From the NCBI RefSeq assembly GCF_025989125.1, contig NZ_JAPDNR010000001.1, forward strand, positions 3,578,301 to 3,642,300: 64,000 bases of DNA, read 5' to 3'. The notes below the pieces were generated by a model that was not told where the DNA came from, did not search any database, and was given only the letters and a program-made list of their open reading frames with translations. A program made the translations under genes and the position numbers. The stretch is from Chitinophaga nivalis. GTDB taxonomy: Bacteria > Bacteroidota > Bacteroidia > Chitinophagales > Chitinophagaceae. Below, one piece after another: positions 34,591-42,852 of this stretch; within the stretch, counting starts at the first letter, position 1, and each line of letters begins with the position of its first letter.

Positions 34591-36189
34591 ATGCTATCCA
34601 TGAAAAAAATACAGTGGATGTTAATTGGTATTGGATGTTGGCGTCATTGTTTGTTGTGTGAACGAATTTCTTTTTATCTGAGAGGGGTGTTTGTACTCGT
34701 GATGGTCAGCAGCAATGTTCTTTTTGCACAGGATATTCCCGTGCAGAATCCCTCCCTGGAAGGGGTACCGGGACAGGGGAAAGTACCGCCTCCCTGGCGG
34801 GCGAAAAATACACCGGATATTCAACCGGGCGTATTGCAGATTACCCAGCCGCCCTCCGATGGAACCACCTATATCGGCTTACACAGCGGCCCAACCTGGC
34901 CGGAAGCGATTGCCCAGGAAGCCGCACTGGTGAAAGGAAAAATGTATACCATCTCCTTTGATCTGGCGTATGCGCCTTCCTATGCTTTTAAGGCCTGTTA
35001 CGGTAACCTGGCCCTATATGGCGGTAACCGGGCTACAGATACGATCCAGCGGTTTTGGACCTCCGGTATTTTCTATCATACCGAATGGAAAAGATATACC
35101 GCCGTTTTTAAAGCCGCTGCCGACTATGATTATATTTCTTTTTGGGCAGATGCAGCAGCGCCCTGCGATCAAAGTATTTATGGTTCTGCCTTGCTGATGG
35201 ATAATCTGTCGGCCACTATCCGGGAAATGCCGCAGGTAACGCTAACGGCTACGTCTACCTGTAAAGGAGAAAGTAAAGGCGCCGTTACCGCCACCGTGAA
35301 AGGAGTGGCAGTTGCCTGTACTTATCTGTGGAGCCCGGGCGGACAAACCACCCCCAGTATCAGCGGGTTGGCGGCGGGTACCTATACGTTGACGGTCACC
35401 CACCCCAATGGAACTACCGCCACGGCTACCGCTACGGTGAAACCCATGGAAGTGAAAAGTGAAGTGACAACGATCCCTTCGCCCTGTTACGGCGACAACG
35501 AAAACCAGATTCTCCTGACCACTACGGGTGGCACGCCGCCTTATCGTTATTATTTTGATGGCTCCACACACAGTACCTATACCCCTGCCTTTAAAAAGCT
35601 ACATCCGGGTTATTATGATGTATTGGTAAAGGACGAGGCAGAATGTAAGGAGCAGCTCAATGATATAAAGGTAACAGAGCCGGCACTCCTGCGTATTGCT
35701 TCGGCAAAAACACATGATATCAGCTGTAGTGATACCCGTGATGGCAGTATTGCCCTGCAGGTTTCCGGTGGTACCCGGCCGTATGCCTATCAGCTGGAAG
35801 GTACCAACTGGCAGTCAGATAGTGTGTGGGCACAGCTGGAGCAGGGAAAATATTATTACCGGGTAAAGGATAAAAATAATTGTGAGGTAAGCGGTTCCAG
35901 TGAAATCATCCGGAATGAGAGAGTATGTGCCGTATATATTCCCAATGCTTTCAGTCCGAATGGCGATGGATTGAATGATGTATTCCGGGCTAAAATCAAT
36001 GACGACATCCGGGACTATAAAATGATGGTATACAGCCGGTGGGGCCGGCCGGTTTTTCAAAGCCAGGATCCGGCAGCCGGATGGGATGGCAGGGATCTGC
36101 CAACGGGTACCTATATGTGGGTGGTTACCTATATCGACAGTAAACAACAGGCCCGCCGTCAGCAGGGAACTATTCTGTTGATCCGGTAA
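34591..36189 (+). CDS. Secreted protein with SprB-type repeats and T9SS type B sorting domain
   Basis: A cell-surface or released protein of 532 residues; the start may be ATG 34591 or 34600. A late hydrophobic stretch (GVFVLVMVSSNVLFAQD) acts as signal peptide. An N-terminal beta-sandwich resembles a carbohydrate-binding module (NPSLEGVPGQGKVPPPW). Then come three SprB-like repeats, each with a Cys, a G-G-x-x-P-Y or equivalent core and a closing aGtYtltV pattern (STCKGESKGAVTATVKG; SPCYGDNENQILLTTTGG; ISCSDTRDGSIALQVSGG). The C-terminus is the gliding-motility type B sorting domain, NAFSPNGDGLNDVFR, YSRWGRPVFQS, GWDGRDLPTGTYMWVV. It might bind the exopolysaccharide encoded upstream (inference). 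The stop codon directly abuts the opposing gene. Confidence 0.9.
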   Translation: MLSMKKIQWMLIGIGCWRHCLLCERISFYLRGVFVLVMVSSNVLFAQDIPVQNPSLEGVPGQGKVPPPWRAKNTPDIQPGVLQITQPPSDGTTYIGLHSGPTWPEAIAQEAALVKGKMYTISFDLAYAPSYAFKACYGNLALYGGNRATDTIQRFWTSGIFYHTEWKRYTAVFKAAADYDYISFWADAAAPCDQSIYGSALLMDNLSATIREMPQVTLTATSTCKGESKGAVTATVKGVAVACTYLWSPGGQTTPSISGLAAGTYTLTVTHPNGTTATATATVKPMEVKSEVTTIPSPCYGDNENQILLTTTGGTPPYRYYFDGSTHSTYTPAFKKLHPGYYDVLVKDEAECKEQLNDIKVTEPALLRIASAKTHDISCSDTRDGSIALQVSGGTRPYAYQLEGTNWQSDSVWAQLEQGKYYYRVKDKNNCEVSGSSEIIRNERVCAVYIPNAFSPNGDGLNDVFRAKINDDIRDYKMMVYSRWGRPVFQSQDPAAGWDGRDLPTGTYMWVVTYIDSKQQARRQQGTILLIR

Positions 36190-36930
36190 CTACAGGCTGT
36201 TATTTTTAAAAGGATATTTCTCCAGGAGCTGCCGTAATTTTTTATCCTGGCCGATGCCGGTAATGGCGCGCAGGTGTTTTTCGTGATGCAGATCTGTGCC
36301 TGTCAGATCTGCCAGGCCAGCCTGCAGGAGCTGCTGTGCGGCCTGTTGCACGTGTTTGCCGTAATACCCCGTCAGCGACAGCAGGTTGACCTGTAACAGG
36401 CAGCCAATATTTTTTAATTGCTGATAATACTCCATATTCCCGTGGTAGTAAGGATACCGTTCGGGATGGGCCATGACCGGCTGATAGCCGGCTGCCTGCA
36501 AATCAAACAACCATTGATGCAGTTGTGGTGGCGGCGCCATAAAAGAGATTTCCACCAATACCAGGTTACCCGTAAGGGTGAGCAGGGGTTGGGCCATCAG
36601 GGGCGCAAACTGTTCGTCCAGGTAATATTCTGCCGCAAAGTGAAAAGGGATGTTATTCCCTTTGGCCTGCAGGGCTGCTGCTACTTCCGCAAAAGGCGCC
36701 CGGATGGTGTCCGCTGAATTCGGATAGCGGTCCATCATGGCATGTGGAGTGGTAATGATCTTGTTGATCCCCATTGCCTGTAATTGCTCAATGAAATGTA
36801 CGGCGGTTGCGGTTTCCTGTACCCCGTCGTCTATACCGGGTACCAGGTGGGAATGGATATCCGTTCCCATAAAAGCCAGTAACTGTGCCGGCAATTCAGT
36901 AGCAGATGTACGTCTACGGAAAAAAAACAT
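36190..36930 (-). CDS. Protein-tyrosine phosphatase, PHP type (CpsB/YwqE family)
   Basis: A manganese-dependent phosphatase of 246 residues that removes phosphate from bacterial tyrosine kinases. The metal-ligand motifs are visible: TDIHSHLVPGIDDG near residue 27, ITTPHAMMD, EYYLDE, MAHPERYPYYHG and GTDLHHEKH. It lies at the end of the polysaccharide locus on the opposite strand, so the Wzc-type kinase (14843-17242) is the probable substrate, as for CpsB-CpsD and YwqE-YwqD. Its stop codon is immediately next to the stop of the T9SS-secreted protein, with no room for a terminator between them. Confidence 0.92.
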   Translation of the reverse strand: MFFFRRRTSATELPAQLLAFMGTDIHSHLVPGIDDGVQETATAVHFIEQLQAMGINKIITTPHAMMDRYPNSADTIRAPFAEVAAALQAKGNNIPFHFAAEYYLDEQFAPLMAQPLLTLTGNLVLVEISFMAPPPQLHQWLFDLQAAGYQPVMAHPERYPYYHGNMEYYQQLKNIGCLLQVNLLSLTGYYGKHVQQAAQQLLQAGLADLTGTDLHHEKHLRAITGIGQDKKLRQLLEKYPFKNNSL

Positions 36931-36972
36931 ACAGGTATCTCGAATAAATAATGGTATAAAAAAGATCCCTGG

Positions 36973-37446
36973 TTAAATGTTAATCAGGGCGACAATCTCT
37001 TCCAGATATTTTTTATCGGTTTCATCGAAGTGGGCGAGGTGCTCACTGTCTACGTCCAGCACTGCTTGTACTATGCCGTTGCGGATCAGCGGTACCACAA
37101 TTTCAGATTGGGAAAGGCTGCTGCAGGCAATGTGTCCCGGAAAGGCCGCTACATCCGGTACAATCAGGGTAGTAGCCTGCTCCCAGCTGGTGCCGCAAAC
37201 GCCTTTGCCTTTACGGATACGGGTACACGCTACGGGTCCCTGGAAAGGACCGAGTACCAGCTCTGATGCTTTTACCACGTAAAACCCTACCCAGAACCAG
37301 TTAAACTGCTCTTTTAATGCTGCAGCCACATTCGCCAGATTAGCTACCAGATCCGGTTCTCCTTCCAGCAGTCCTTTAATCTGCGGAATCAGGGAAGTAT
37401 ATTGTGCGGTTTTATCGCCTTGTGCAATTTGTAAGTCTTCTGCCAT
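36973..37446 (-). CDS. msrC: Free methionine-(R)-sulfoxide reductase (GAF domain)
   Basis: A 157-residue single GAF-domain enzyme that reduces free L-methionine-(R)-sulfoxide with thioredoxin. The conserved cysteines are present in ACTRIRKGKGVCGTSW and in GHIACSSLSQSEIVVPL, along with the family's NWFWVGFYVV and VLDVDSEHLAHFDETD. Length and domain fit fRMsr/MsrC rather than a sensory GAF protein. It is 42 bases upstream of the phosphatase on the same strand and may be co-transcribed with it. The other side faces the divergent idi gene across a 331-base gap. Confidence 0.9.
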   Translation of the reverse strand: MAEDLQIAQGDKTAQYTSLIPQIKGLLEGEPDLVANLANVAAALKEQFNWFWVGFYVVKASELVLGPFQGPVACTRIRKGKGVCGTSWEQATTLIVPDVAAFPGHIACSSLSQSEIVVPLIRNGIVQAVLDVDSEHLAHFDETDKKYLEEIVALINI

Positions 37447-37777
37447 AAAATATTGGTAACAGGATTAAAATAATAAAGTGCCTGTTATTTTTCCGTGTTA
37501 CCGGAACTGTAAAAATAGCTCAAAAACAATTAAGACGATACATTCACCGGGTGCTTTATACACCAACGGGTAGTAATAGTACTGGTTTTTTGTTAAAAGG
37601 AATCTATATAATTTAAATTAAACTTTCGTCGTTATTATGTATATTAGTAATGTAGCCATTAAGACATAACCGGATCACCACTTAATTAATCAGTTTTGCT
37701 GTATGCTGACGGAATATTTTATTTTTCGTCCTGATTTCCGTCGGCCTGAAATTTAATTAAAATACCTTTGTCACACT
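37447..37777. other. Divergent intergenic region (msrC / idi)
   Basis: This AT-rich gap with no coding frame must hold promoters for both directions. On the plus strand it ends with TACCTTTG (37763-37770), seven bases before the idi ATG. No clear minus-strand -7 box for the msrC gene was seen. Confidence 0.4.
37763..37770 (+). promoter_or_regulatory. Candidate -7 box TACCTTTG for idi and the terpene synthase
   Basis: An exact TAnnTTTG match, identical to the box before lutA. It ends seven bases before the start codon, so transcription from it would give a leaderless or nearly leaderless idi mRNA. No TTTG is visible at about 19-20 bases upstream. Confidence 0.45.
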
Positions 37778-38314
37778 ATGAAACCTGAAGTGATTTTAGT
37801 AAACGAATTGGATGAAGCAGTAGGTGCTATGGAGAAGATGGAAGCCCATCTCAAGGGCATATTACACCGGGCATTTTCGGTATTCATTGTGAATGATGCC
37901 GGGGAGATGTTATTGCAGCAACGGGCGCTGGATAAATACCATTCCGGTGGCCTGTGGACAAATGCCTGCTGTAGTCATCCTTCACCGGGAGAAACAACAG
38001 TAGCGGCTGCTCACAGACGGTTGCAGGAAGAAATGGGATTTGATTGTGAGCTTCGGGAAATCTTTTCTTTTACCTACAAGACCGTATTTGATAACGGACT
38101 TACGGAACATGAGTATGACCACGTATTTTTAGGTACTTATAATAGCGCTATAATCCCCGACAGGACAGAAGTACACGACTATCGCTATATACCCGCCGGT
38201 CTGATACCGGATTTGATTGCAAAAGACCCAACCCGCTTTACCAGCTGGTTTCAGCGTGCATTACCGATGGTGTTACCCTATCTGCGTACAAAGTCCGATA
38301 CATCGGAAGTATAG
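37778..38314 (+). CDS. idi: Isopentenyl-diphosphate delta-isomerase, type 1
   Basis: Interconverts IPP and DMAPP, setting the balance of C5 units for terpene chains. The 178-residue Nudix-fold protein has the catalytic-cysteine motif SGGLWTNACCSHP (Cys near residue 64) and the Nudix-like AAHRRLQEEMGFDC. The second active-site glutamate region is LTEHEYDHVFLG. Type 1 enzymes need Mg2+/Mn2+ and no flavin. The terpene synthase gene follows in the same direction 220 bases later, so this copy probably supplies DMAPP to that pathway. The gene may also serve general isoprenoid needs if it is the only copy in the genome. Confidence 0.95.
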   Translation: MKPEVILVNELDEAVGAMEKMEAHLKGILHRAFSVFIVNDAGEMLLQQRALDKYHSGGLWTNACCSHPSPGETTVAAAHRRLQEEMGFDCELREIFSFTYKTVFDNGLTEHEYDHVFLGTYNSAIIPDRTEVHDYRYIPAGLIPDLIAKDPTRFTSWFQRALPMVLPYLRTKSDTSEV

Positions 38315-38534
38315 TTTTATCGCAATGAAGTACGTTGTGTATGGCTGGATGATTATTACTGTTACCCGGAAGCTGTTTTAATGTTTAAACTACTATTGAC
38401 ACCTGCTTAGCTGCTTCGTCCGGCAGGCTTTCTGCGTGCCTGCATAAAGATGTTTTACCGGTATTCCCCGGTAACACCCGTGTTATTTATTATCAGAATA
38501 GTTAACTCTTGAACCCTCAAAATCCTCAAAGACC
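38315..38534. other. Gap between idi and the terpene synthase
   Basis: These 220 bases have no credible coding frame. A small ggcaggc/gcctgc hairpin occurs around 38420-38442 without a T-run. No convincing -7 box was found, so it is unclear whether the synthase has its own promoter. Confidence 0.35.
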
Positions 38535-39509
38535 ATGACAAAGATCCAATTTCCACGGATTAAGTATCCGTTTTCCTCCAGCGTTAATCAACATGTATTG
38601 GAAGCGCAAGAACACATCACAACGTGGGCTAAATCGTTTGATCTGTTGCAATCGGAAAAAGCCATCAACCGGTTCAACAAATCCAAATTTGCCTGGCTGG
38701 CTGCCAGGGCTTTCCCGGATGCGGCTTTACACGAGTTGTGCCTGATTGCTGATTTCAATACCTGGTTGTTTATATTGGATGATCAATGCGATGAAGCGGA
38801 GACCGGTAAAAAAACGGCTTATTTAAAGAGTATTATGGCAGGATTGATGGACATCCTGTACTCGAACAAAAAAGTAACCCTGGCAGATGGAGGCCCGTTG
38901 CCGGCCGCGCTGAGCTGTATCTGGGAACGGATGCGCGCCCTGGGTTCTCCTGCCTGGCGGCTTAGGTTTGTCCGCAGTATGGATGATTATTTTACTTCCT
39001 GCCTGTGGGAGGCCGAAAACAGGGAAGCCGGCGTAGTACCTTCCGTTACCGACTATGTAAAGATGCGTCCTTTCACCGGGGCATTATTTGCCGACGTGGT
39101 GGCCATCGATATCATAGAGAAAATTTATCTGCCGGAAGAATTACTGGAGCATGCCTTGTTGAAGCGAATGATATTGGCCTGCAACAATATCGTTTGCTGG
39201 TCCAACGACCTGTTTTCCTGTGATAAGGAAAGTATACAGGGCGATGTACACAACCTGGTGCTGGTATTGCAACATGCGCACCAATACACCCTGCAGGAGG
39301 CCGTAGAAGAAGCCGTACGTATGCACAACGAAGAACTGGCCATTTTCCTGACCCTGGAAAAACTGTTGCCATTAACCGGTAGCGAAACCGACTATGAATT
39401 ACTGCGTTATGTAGCGGTATTACGCTCCTGGATCTCGGGTAACTTTGACTGGAGTCTGAAAGACACCAAACGTTATGGTGCCATGATGAAAGAAGAAGCC
39501 GCGGTGTGA
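38535..39509 (+). CDS. Class I terpene synthase
   Basis: A 324-residue single-domain (alpha) cyclase that ionises a prenyl diphosphate with Mg2+ and cyclises it. All bacterial class I signatures are present at the expected spacing. The Asp-rich motif DDQCDE starts at D82. The pyrophosphate-sensor Arg is R178, exactly 46 residues before the NSE triad NDLFSCDKE (N224, S228, E232). The C-terminal Arg-Tyr pair is R313-Y314. An intact active site implies a functional enzyme. Sesquiterpene or diterpene substrate cannot be decided by eye, although Chitinophaga species are known to hold both kinds. No P450, methyltransferase or prenyl transferase is adjacent, only idi upstream. Confidence 0.93.
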   Translation: MTKIQFPRIKYPFSSSVNQHVLEAQEHITTWAKSFDLLQSEKAINRFNKSKFAWLAARAFPDAALHELCLIADFNTWLFILDDQCDEAETGKKTAYLKSIMAGLMDILYSNKKVTLADGGPLPAALSCIWERMRALGSPAWRLRFVRSMDDYFTSCLWEAENREAGVVPSVTDYVKMRPFTGALFADVVAIDIIEKIYLPEELLEHALLKRMILACNNIVCWSNDLFSCDKESIQGDVHNLVLVLQHAHQYTLQEAVEEAVRMHNEELAIFLTLEKLLPLTGSETDYELLRYVAVLRSWISGNFDWSLKDTKRYGAMMKEEAAV

Positions 39510-39532
39510 TGCCCTCACCGGATATGTTTGCT

Positions 39533-39562
39533 GCAGCAGATCTTTTTCGGAAGATCTGCTGC
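39533..39562. terminator. Two-way hairpin between terpene synthase and the membrane-protein gene
   Basis: A perfect 11-bp stem (39533-39543 with 39552-39562) surrounds the 8-base loop ttttcgga, 24 bases past the terpene synthase stop. It lies between convergent genes, so it can serve both transcripts, although T-runs are short. Confidence 0.6.
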
Positions 39563-39571
39563 CTGCAATGA

Positions 39572-40615
39572 TCAACGGGGAGCTTCCGCTTTCCGTTTCA
39601 ATCTTTTCTCCAGCCATTTGCCTGTCCACCAGAATGACAGTGCCAGGATACCGAAGAAAAGGCCTTTATTGGTATGATCCCACAGGTATTCAAAGTAACG
39701 GGTATAGAGGTCCAGCAACAGGAAGATGACGCCCAGATCGCGAAGCAGATTGTCTTTAAGCCGAAGACCCAGCAGGAGGGTAGCGGCACATTGGGCTGTG
39801 AAGATAACTACCCACAGCAGCAGGTGTACCTGCCGGAGATCCTGCCATTCCTGCCACGTACCACAATTACCGAAAATAGAAATCAACCACCCCGCTATCA
39901 TAAAAAGCAGCCAGCCGCCACTCCAGGTAATTTCTTTTACCGGTGTATAGACCCGCGTACGCCGCATAATAGCTGCAGCCGCAATCAGCAACAGTGCCAG
40001 CAGCGCCATACGGCAGGGCAGGTTCATACCCAGGAACCAGGGGCCGTTTTGGGTGAGATAATAAGTGAGTTTTACATAAGCCGGGATGAGACAAAGCAAC
40101 ATACTCACCCATAGTAGCCTGGAATGCAGGCGGATACCCAAAGCGGCATAAATGCCGCCGGCCAGCAACCAGAATGCACCATAGTTGCCGTTCAGGTAAG
40201 CAACACTTTTACCCAGGTAGACTACGCTAACGCCTATACTAAGTACGGGCAGCAGCCAGAATAATTCACGGTTCAGCGAATAGAGCGCCTGGTGCCGGCT
40301 TCTGCGCCATCCCTGGTAGCATAGTAACGTACTGATCCCTGCAAAGATGATGGCAATAATACCATCGGTAAGAGATAGCTTTTTGCGGATCACTTCAATC
40401 CATTTTTCATCCAGTACCAGCGATCCAAACGCCATCAGGGCACAGGAGATAGCGGCAATAAAGATGTAAAAGGAAATGGTTTGCCAGTCGGTACTGCGAA
40501 CGGTAACACGTTGGTGCATGGCAGTAGCCTGCTCCTCGGTGATGAGTTTTTCCTGTTGCCAGGTATGAATGGCACTGCGCAGCAAGGCTGCTTCCCGCTT
40601 ATCTACTTCCAGCAT
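39572..40615 (-). CDS. DUF2157-like multi-pass membrane protein
   Basis: A 347-residue protein with a soluble N-terminal 40 residues (LRSAIHTWQQEKLITEEQATAM) followed by about nine to ten transmembrane helices. The short N-terminal helix pair before the membrane part is characteristic of DUF2157 proteins, whose function is unknown. The C-terminus is basic (KWLEKRLKRKAEAPR), consistent with a cytoplasmic tail. The start at 40615 is two bases after the stop of the TMEM175-like gene, so the two membrane proteins form one operon. Confidence 0.7.
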   Translation of the reverse strand: MLEVDKREAALLRSAIHTWQQEKLITEEQATAMHQRVTVRSTDWQTISFYIFIAAISCALMAFGSLVLDEKWIEVIRKKLSLTDGIIAIIFAGISTLLCYQGWRRSRHQALYSLNRELFWLLPVLSIGVSVVYLGKSVAYLNGNYGAFWLLAGGIYAALGIRLHSRLLWVSMLLCLIPAYVKLTYYLTQNGPWFLGMNLPCRMALLALLLIAAAAIMRRTRVYTPVKEITWSGGWLLFMIAGWLISIFGNCGTWQEWQDLRQVHLLLWVVIFTAQCAATLLLGLRLKDNLLRDLGVIFLLLDLYTRYFEYLWDHTNKGLFFGILALSFWWTGKWLEKRLKRKAEAPR

Positions 40616-40617
40616 GT

Positions 40618-41328
40618 CTAATTATTTTTATCACCCTTGTGTACCAGGCGAAGGGTATTGCGCTTTTTGATTTTGATACGAAAATGGTTGAATAAAGCCA
40701 GTACAGGAATAATGAAGTAGCTGATCCGCTGGTACATCAGGTTTTCAGGAAACATAAAATACACCATGGCAATCACCGTAAATCCGGTGGCCATAGTCAG
40801 AAAATTATACTTGTAACGTTGGTACAGCAACTCTTTTTCTGTTGCATGTCCCGGAATCGTCAGGTTCGGATTCCGTTGAAAAATATAATAGGAAAGTAAA
40901 AACAGGGTAGCCATACAACCCGCCAGGTTACACAGGTAAATGAACAGGGGCAGCATGAAATGTACGGACACCTCCATCATGGCAGAAGCAGAAAAAGGGA
41001 AGGCCACAATAAAAAACAGAAAAAGCAGATTACGGATAATCAATCCTTCGTTGTAATTTTGGAGAAAGCGGCACAGTTGTAAATGCCGTACCCAGAAATT
41101 ACCGATAAACATAAAACTGGCTGCAAAGGCAATAAATTCTCCTATCAGTGGTTTAAAAATCTCCCCGTAATTGGCAACCGGCGTATTGGCTGGGATATGA
41201 GGCAGTTTAATTTCAATGATCAGTAAGGTAATGGCGATCGCAAATACCGCATCGCTGAATAATATGAGTCGTTCCAGTTCAAATTCCCTGTGAGCGGGTT
41301 TGGATTCCTTGATAACAGACATTGACAT
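40618..41328 (-). CDS. TMEM175-family (DUF1211) membrane protein
   Basis: The sequence FSDAVFAIAITLLIIEIKLP near the N-terminus is the FSD signature of TMEM175 proteins. Bacterial members form tetrameric K+-permeable channels with six helices per subunit. The frame opens at a TTG (41355), but ATG 41328 (MSMSVIKESK) is better, giving 236 residues; ATG 41322 is also possible. About six helices are predicted. Known members lack the usual selectivity filter and use hydrophobic residues of helix 1 for gating. The gene is followed within 2 bases by the DUF2157-like gene and is divergent from the efflux operon. Confidence 0.85.
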   Translation of the reverse strand: MSMSVIKESKPAHREFELERLILFSDAVFAIAITLLIIEIKLPHIPANTPVANYGEIFKPLIGEFIAFAASFMFIGNFWVRHLQLCRFLQNYNEGLIIRNLLFLFFIVAFPFSASAMMEVSVHFMLPLFIYLCNLAGCMATLFLLSYYIFQRNPNLTIPGHATEKELLYQRYKYNFLTMATGFTVIAMVYFMFPENLMYQRISYFIIPVLALFNHFRIKIKKRNTLRLVHKGDKNN

Positions 41329-41469
41329 AATAGATACCGATAGCTTTTGCAGCAAGATACAAAATAGCTGTCAGCATTTGGTGATAAGCTATTCACAGCT
41401 TTCCAGAACCTTTTGCCGGAACTTTTGTTAAATACTTATCAATCATCATATACTTTCAAAGTAATAAGT

Positions 41470-42816
41470 ATGCGTTGTACCCGAAATCTGTTTACAATTG
41501 TTTTATTGTCTGGAATATCAAGCGTTTACGGGCAGGTAGACACAACGCTGCCCGGAACTTATGCCTTCAACCTGGAAGAATGTGTACAATACGGACTCGC
41601 CCACCAGCGCGATGTAGTGAATGCCCGGCTGGATATCAACTTTTCGAGGGAACAGGTAAAAGAAGCGACCGGCAAGCTGCTGCCACATGCCGACATCAAC
41701 GCCAGTTTTACAGATAATATGAAGCTGGCCACTTCCCTGATCCCCGATATTGCCGGCGGTGACTTCAACCGTAAAATTCCTGTACAGTTTGGTACCCGCT
41801 TCGCTTCCGCAGTAACCGGACAGGTAAACCAGACGCTCTTTAACAGCGATTACTTCCTCGGACTGAAAGCAGCGCGCGTGTATGGCGGTCTGGCCGAAAA
41901 AACCTACAACCGCACCGCTATCGATACCAGGGTAGCCATTACCAAGGCTTACTACGCTGTATTGACCAATGAGGAAAATATCCGCCTGGCGAAATCCACC
42001 ATGGAACAATTAAAGAAAACCCTTTCAGATACCCGGGCCAGGTATGACGTGGGCGTAGCAGAAAGAATTGATGTAGACAGGATCACCGTTTCCTACAATA
42101 ATATCATCACCGACATTGCCACCCAGATCCGGGTACTCGTATATACGGTGCAGTTATTGAAATTCCAGATGGGCATGCCGCAGCAAAGTAAGCTGGAGCT
42201 GAAAGAATCAATCCAGGACCTCAATGTAACGGCACTTGCCATAACAGATACTACCTACCGGGTGCAGGACCGGGTGGAATACAATATACAACTCACCCAG
42301 ATTGCCCTGAATGAATTGAGCCTGAAAAGTAAAAGGATGGGGTACCTCCCTTCCTTATCGGCGTACGTGAATTATGGCTTCAATTATTTCTCTACTAAGT
42401 TCGGCGACCTGTATAAAACCGGTTTTGGAGCATCCGCCCTCGGGGTAACCCTCGCATGGCCTATTTTCACCGGTACAGAAAGATTACATCAGATCCGGCA
42501 AAACCGGATCACCCTGGAAAAGTCACACAATGACCTAAGTTATCTGTCGGAACAAATCAGCCTGGAGGTAACCAATGCCAATACTGCCTATCAGAACTAC
42601 CGCGCGCAGTACCTGACACAGAAAACCAATATGGAATTAACCCAGGGCATTTATGACCGCATTGTTATGAAGTTTGAACAGGGAGTAGCTACCAGCCTGG
42701 ATGTTACGTCGGCAGAGAAAGACCTGAAAGACGCACAGGTGGAGTATGTGAAAGCGATGCTCAATACCCTGACCAGCAAAACAGACCTGGATAAGGCAAT
42801 GGGCAGAATCAGATAA
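41470..42816 (+). CDS. Outer-membrane efflux protein (TolC family)
   Basis: An outer-membrane channel for a tripartite pump. ATG 41470 is chosen over upstream 41413 because it gives a clean signal peptide (MRCTRNLFTIVLLSGISSVYGQ) and 448 residues. Two TolC repeats are visible. Each has a long helical segment rich in Q, A and T (VKEATGKLLPHADINAS; LTQKTNMELTQGIYDRI), and SLDVTSAEKDLKDAQVEYVKA near the C-terminus is the familiar OEP ending. It opens an operon with the adaptor (37 bases on) and the RND pump. Confidence 0.93.
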   Translation: MRCTRNLFTIVLLSGISSVYGQVDTTLPGTYAFNLEECVQYGLAHQRDVVNARLDINFSREQVKEATGKLLPHADINASFTDNMKLATSLIPDIAGGDFNRKIPVQFGTRFASAVTGQVNQTLFNSDYFLGLKAARVYGGLAEKTYNRTAIDTRVAITKAYYAVLTNEENIRLAKSTMEQLKKTLSDTRARYDVGVAERIDVDRITVSYNNIITDIATQIRVLVYTVQLLKFQMGMPQQSKLELKESIQDLNVTALAITDTTYRVQDRVEYNIQLTQIALNELSLKSKRMGYLPSLSAYVNYGFNYFSTKFGDLYKTGFGASALGVTLAWPIFTGTERLHQIRQNRITLEKSHNDLSYLSEQISLEVTNANTAYQNYRAQYLTQKTNMELTQGIYDRIVMKFEQGVATSLDVTSAEKDLKDAQVEYVKAMLNTLTSKTDLDKAMGRIR

Positions 42817-42852
42817 CTAATCGCAATTCGTCATTCGCAATTAATTTTTCAT

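Noticed and set aside
42816..42852. Short direct repeat tcgcaatt before the adaptor gene
   Set aside because: Two 8-base copies in an AT-rich 36-base gap are not enough to call an operator.
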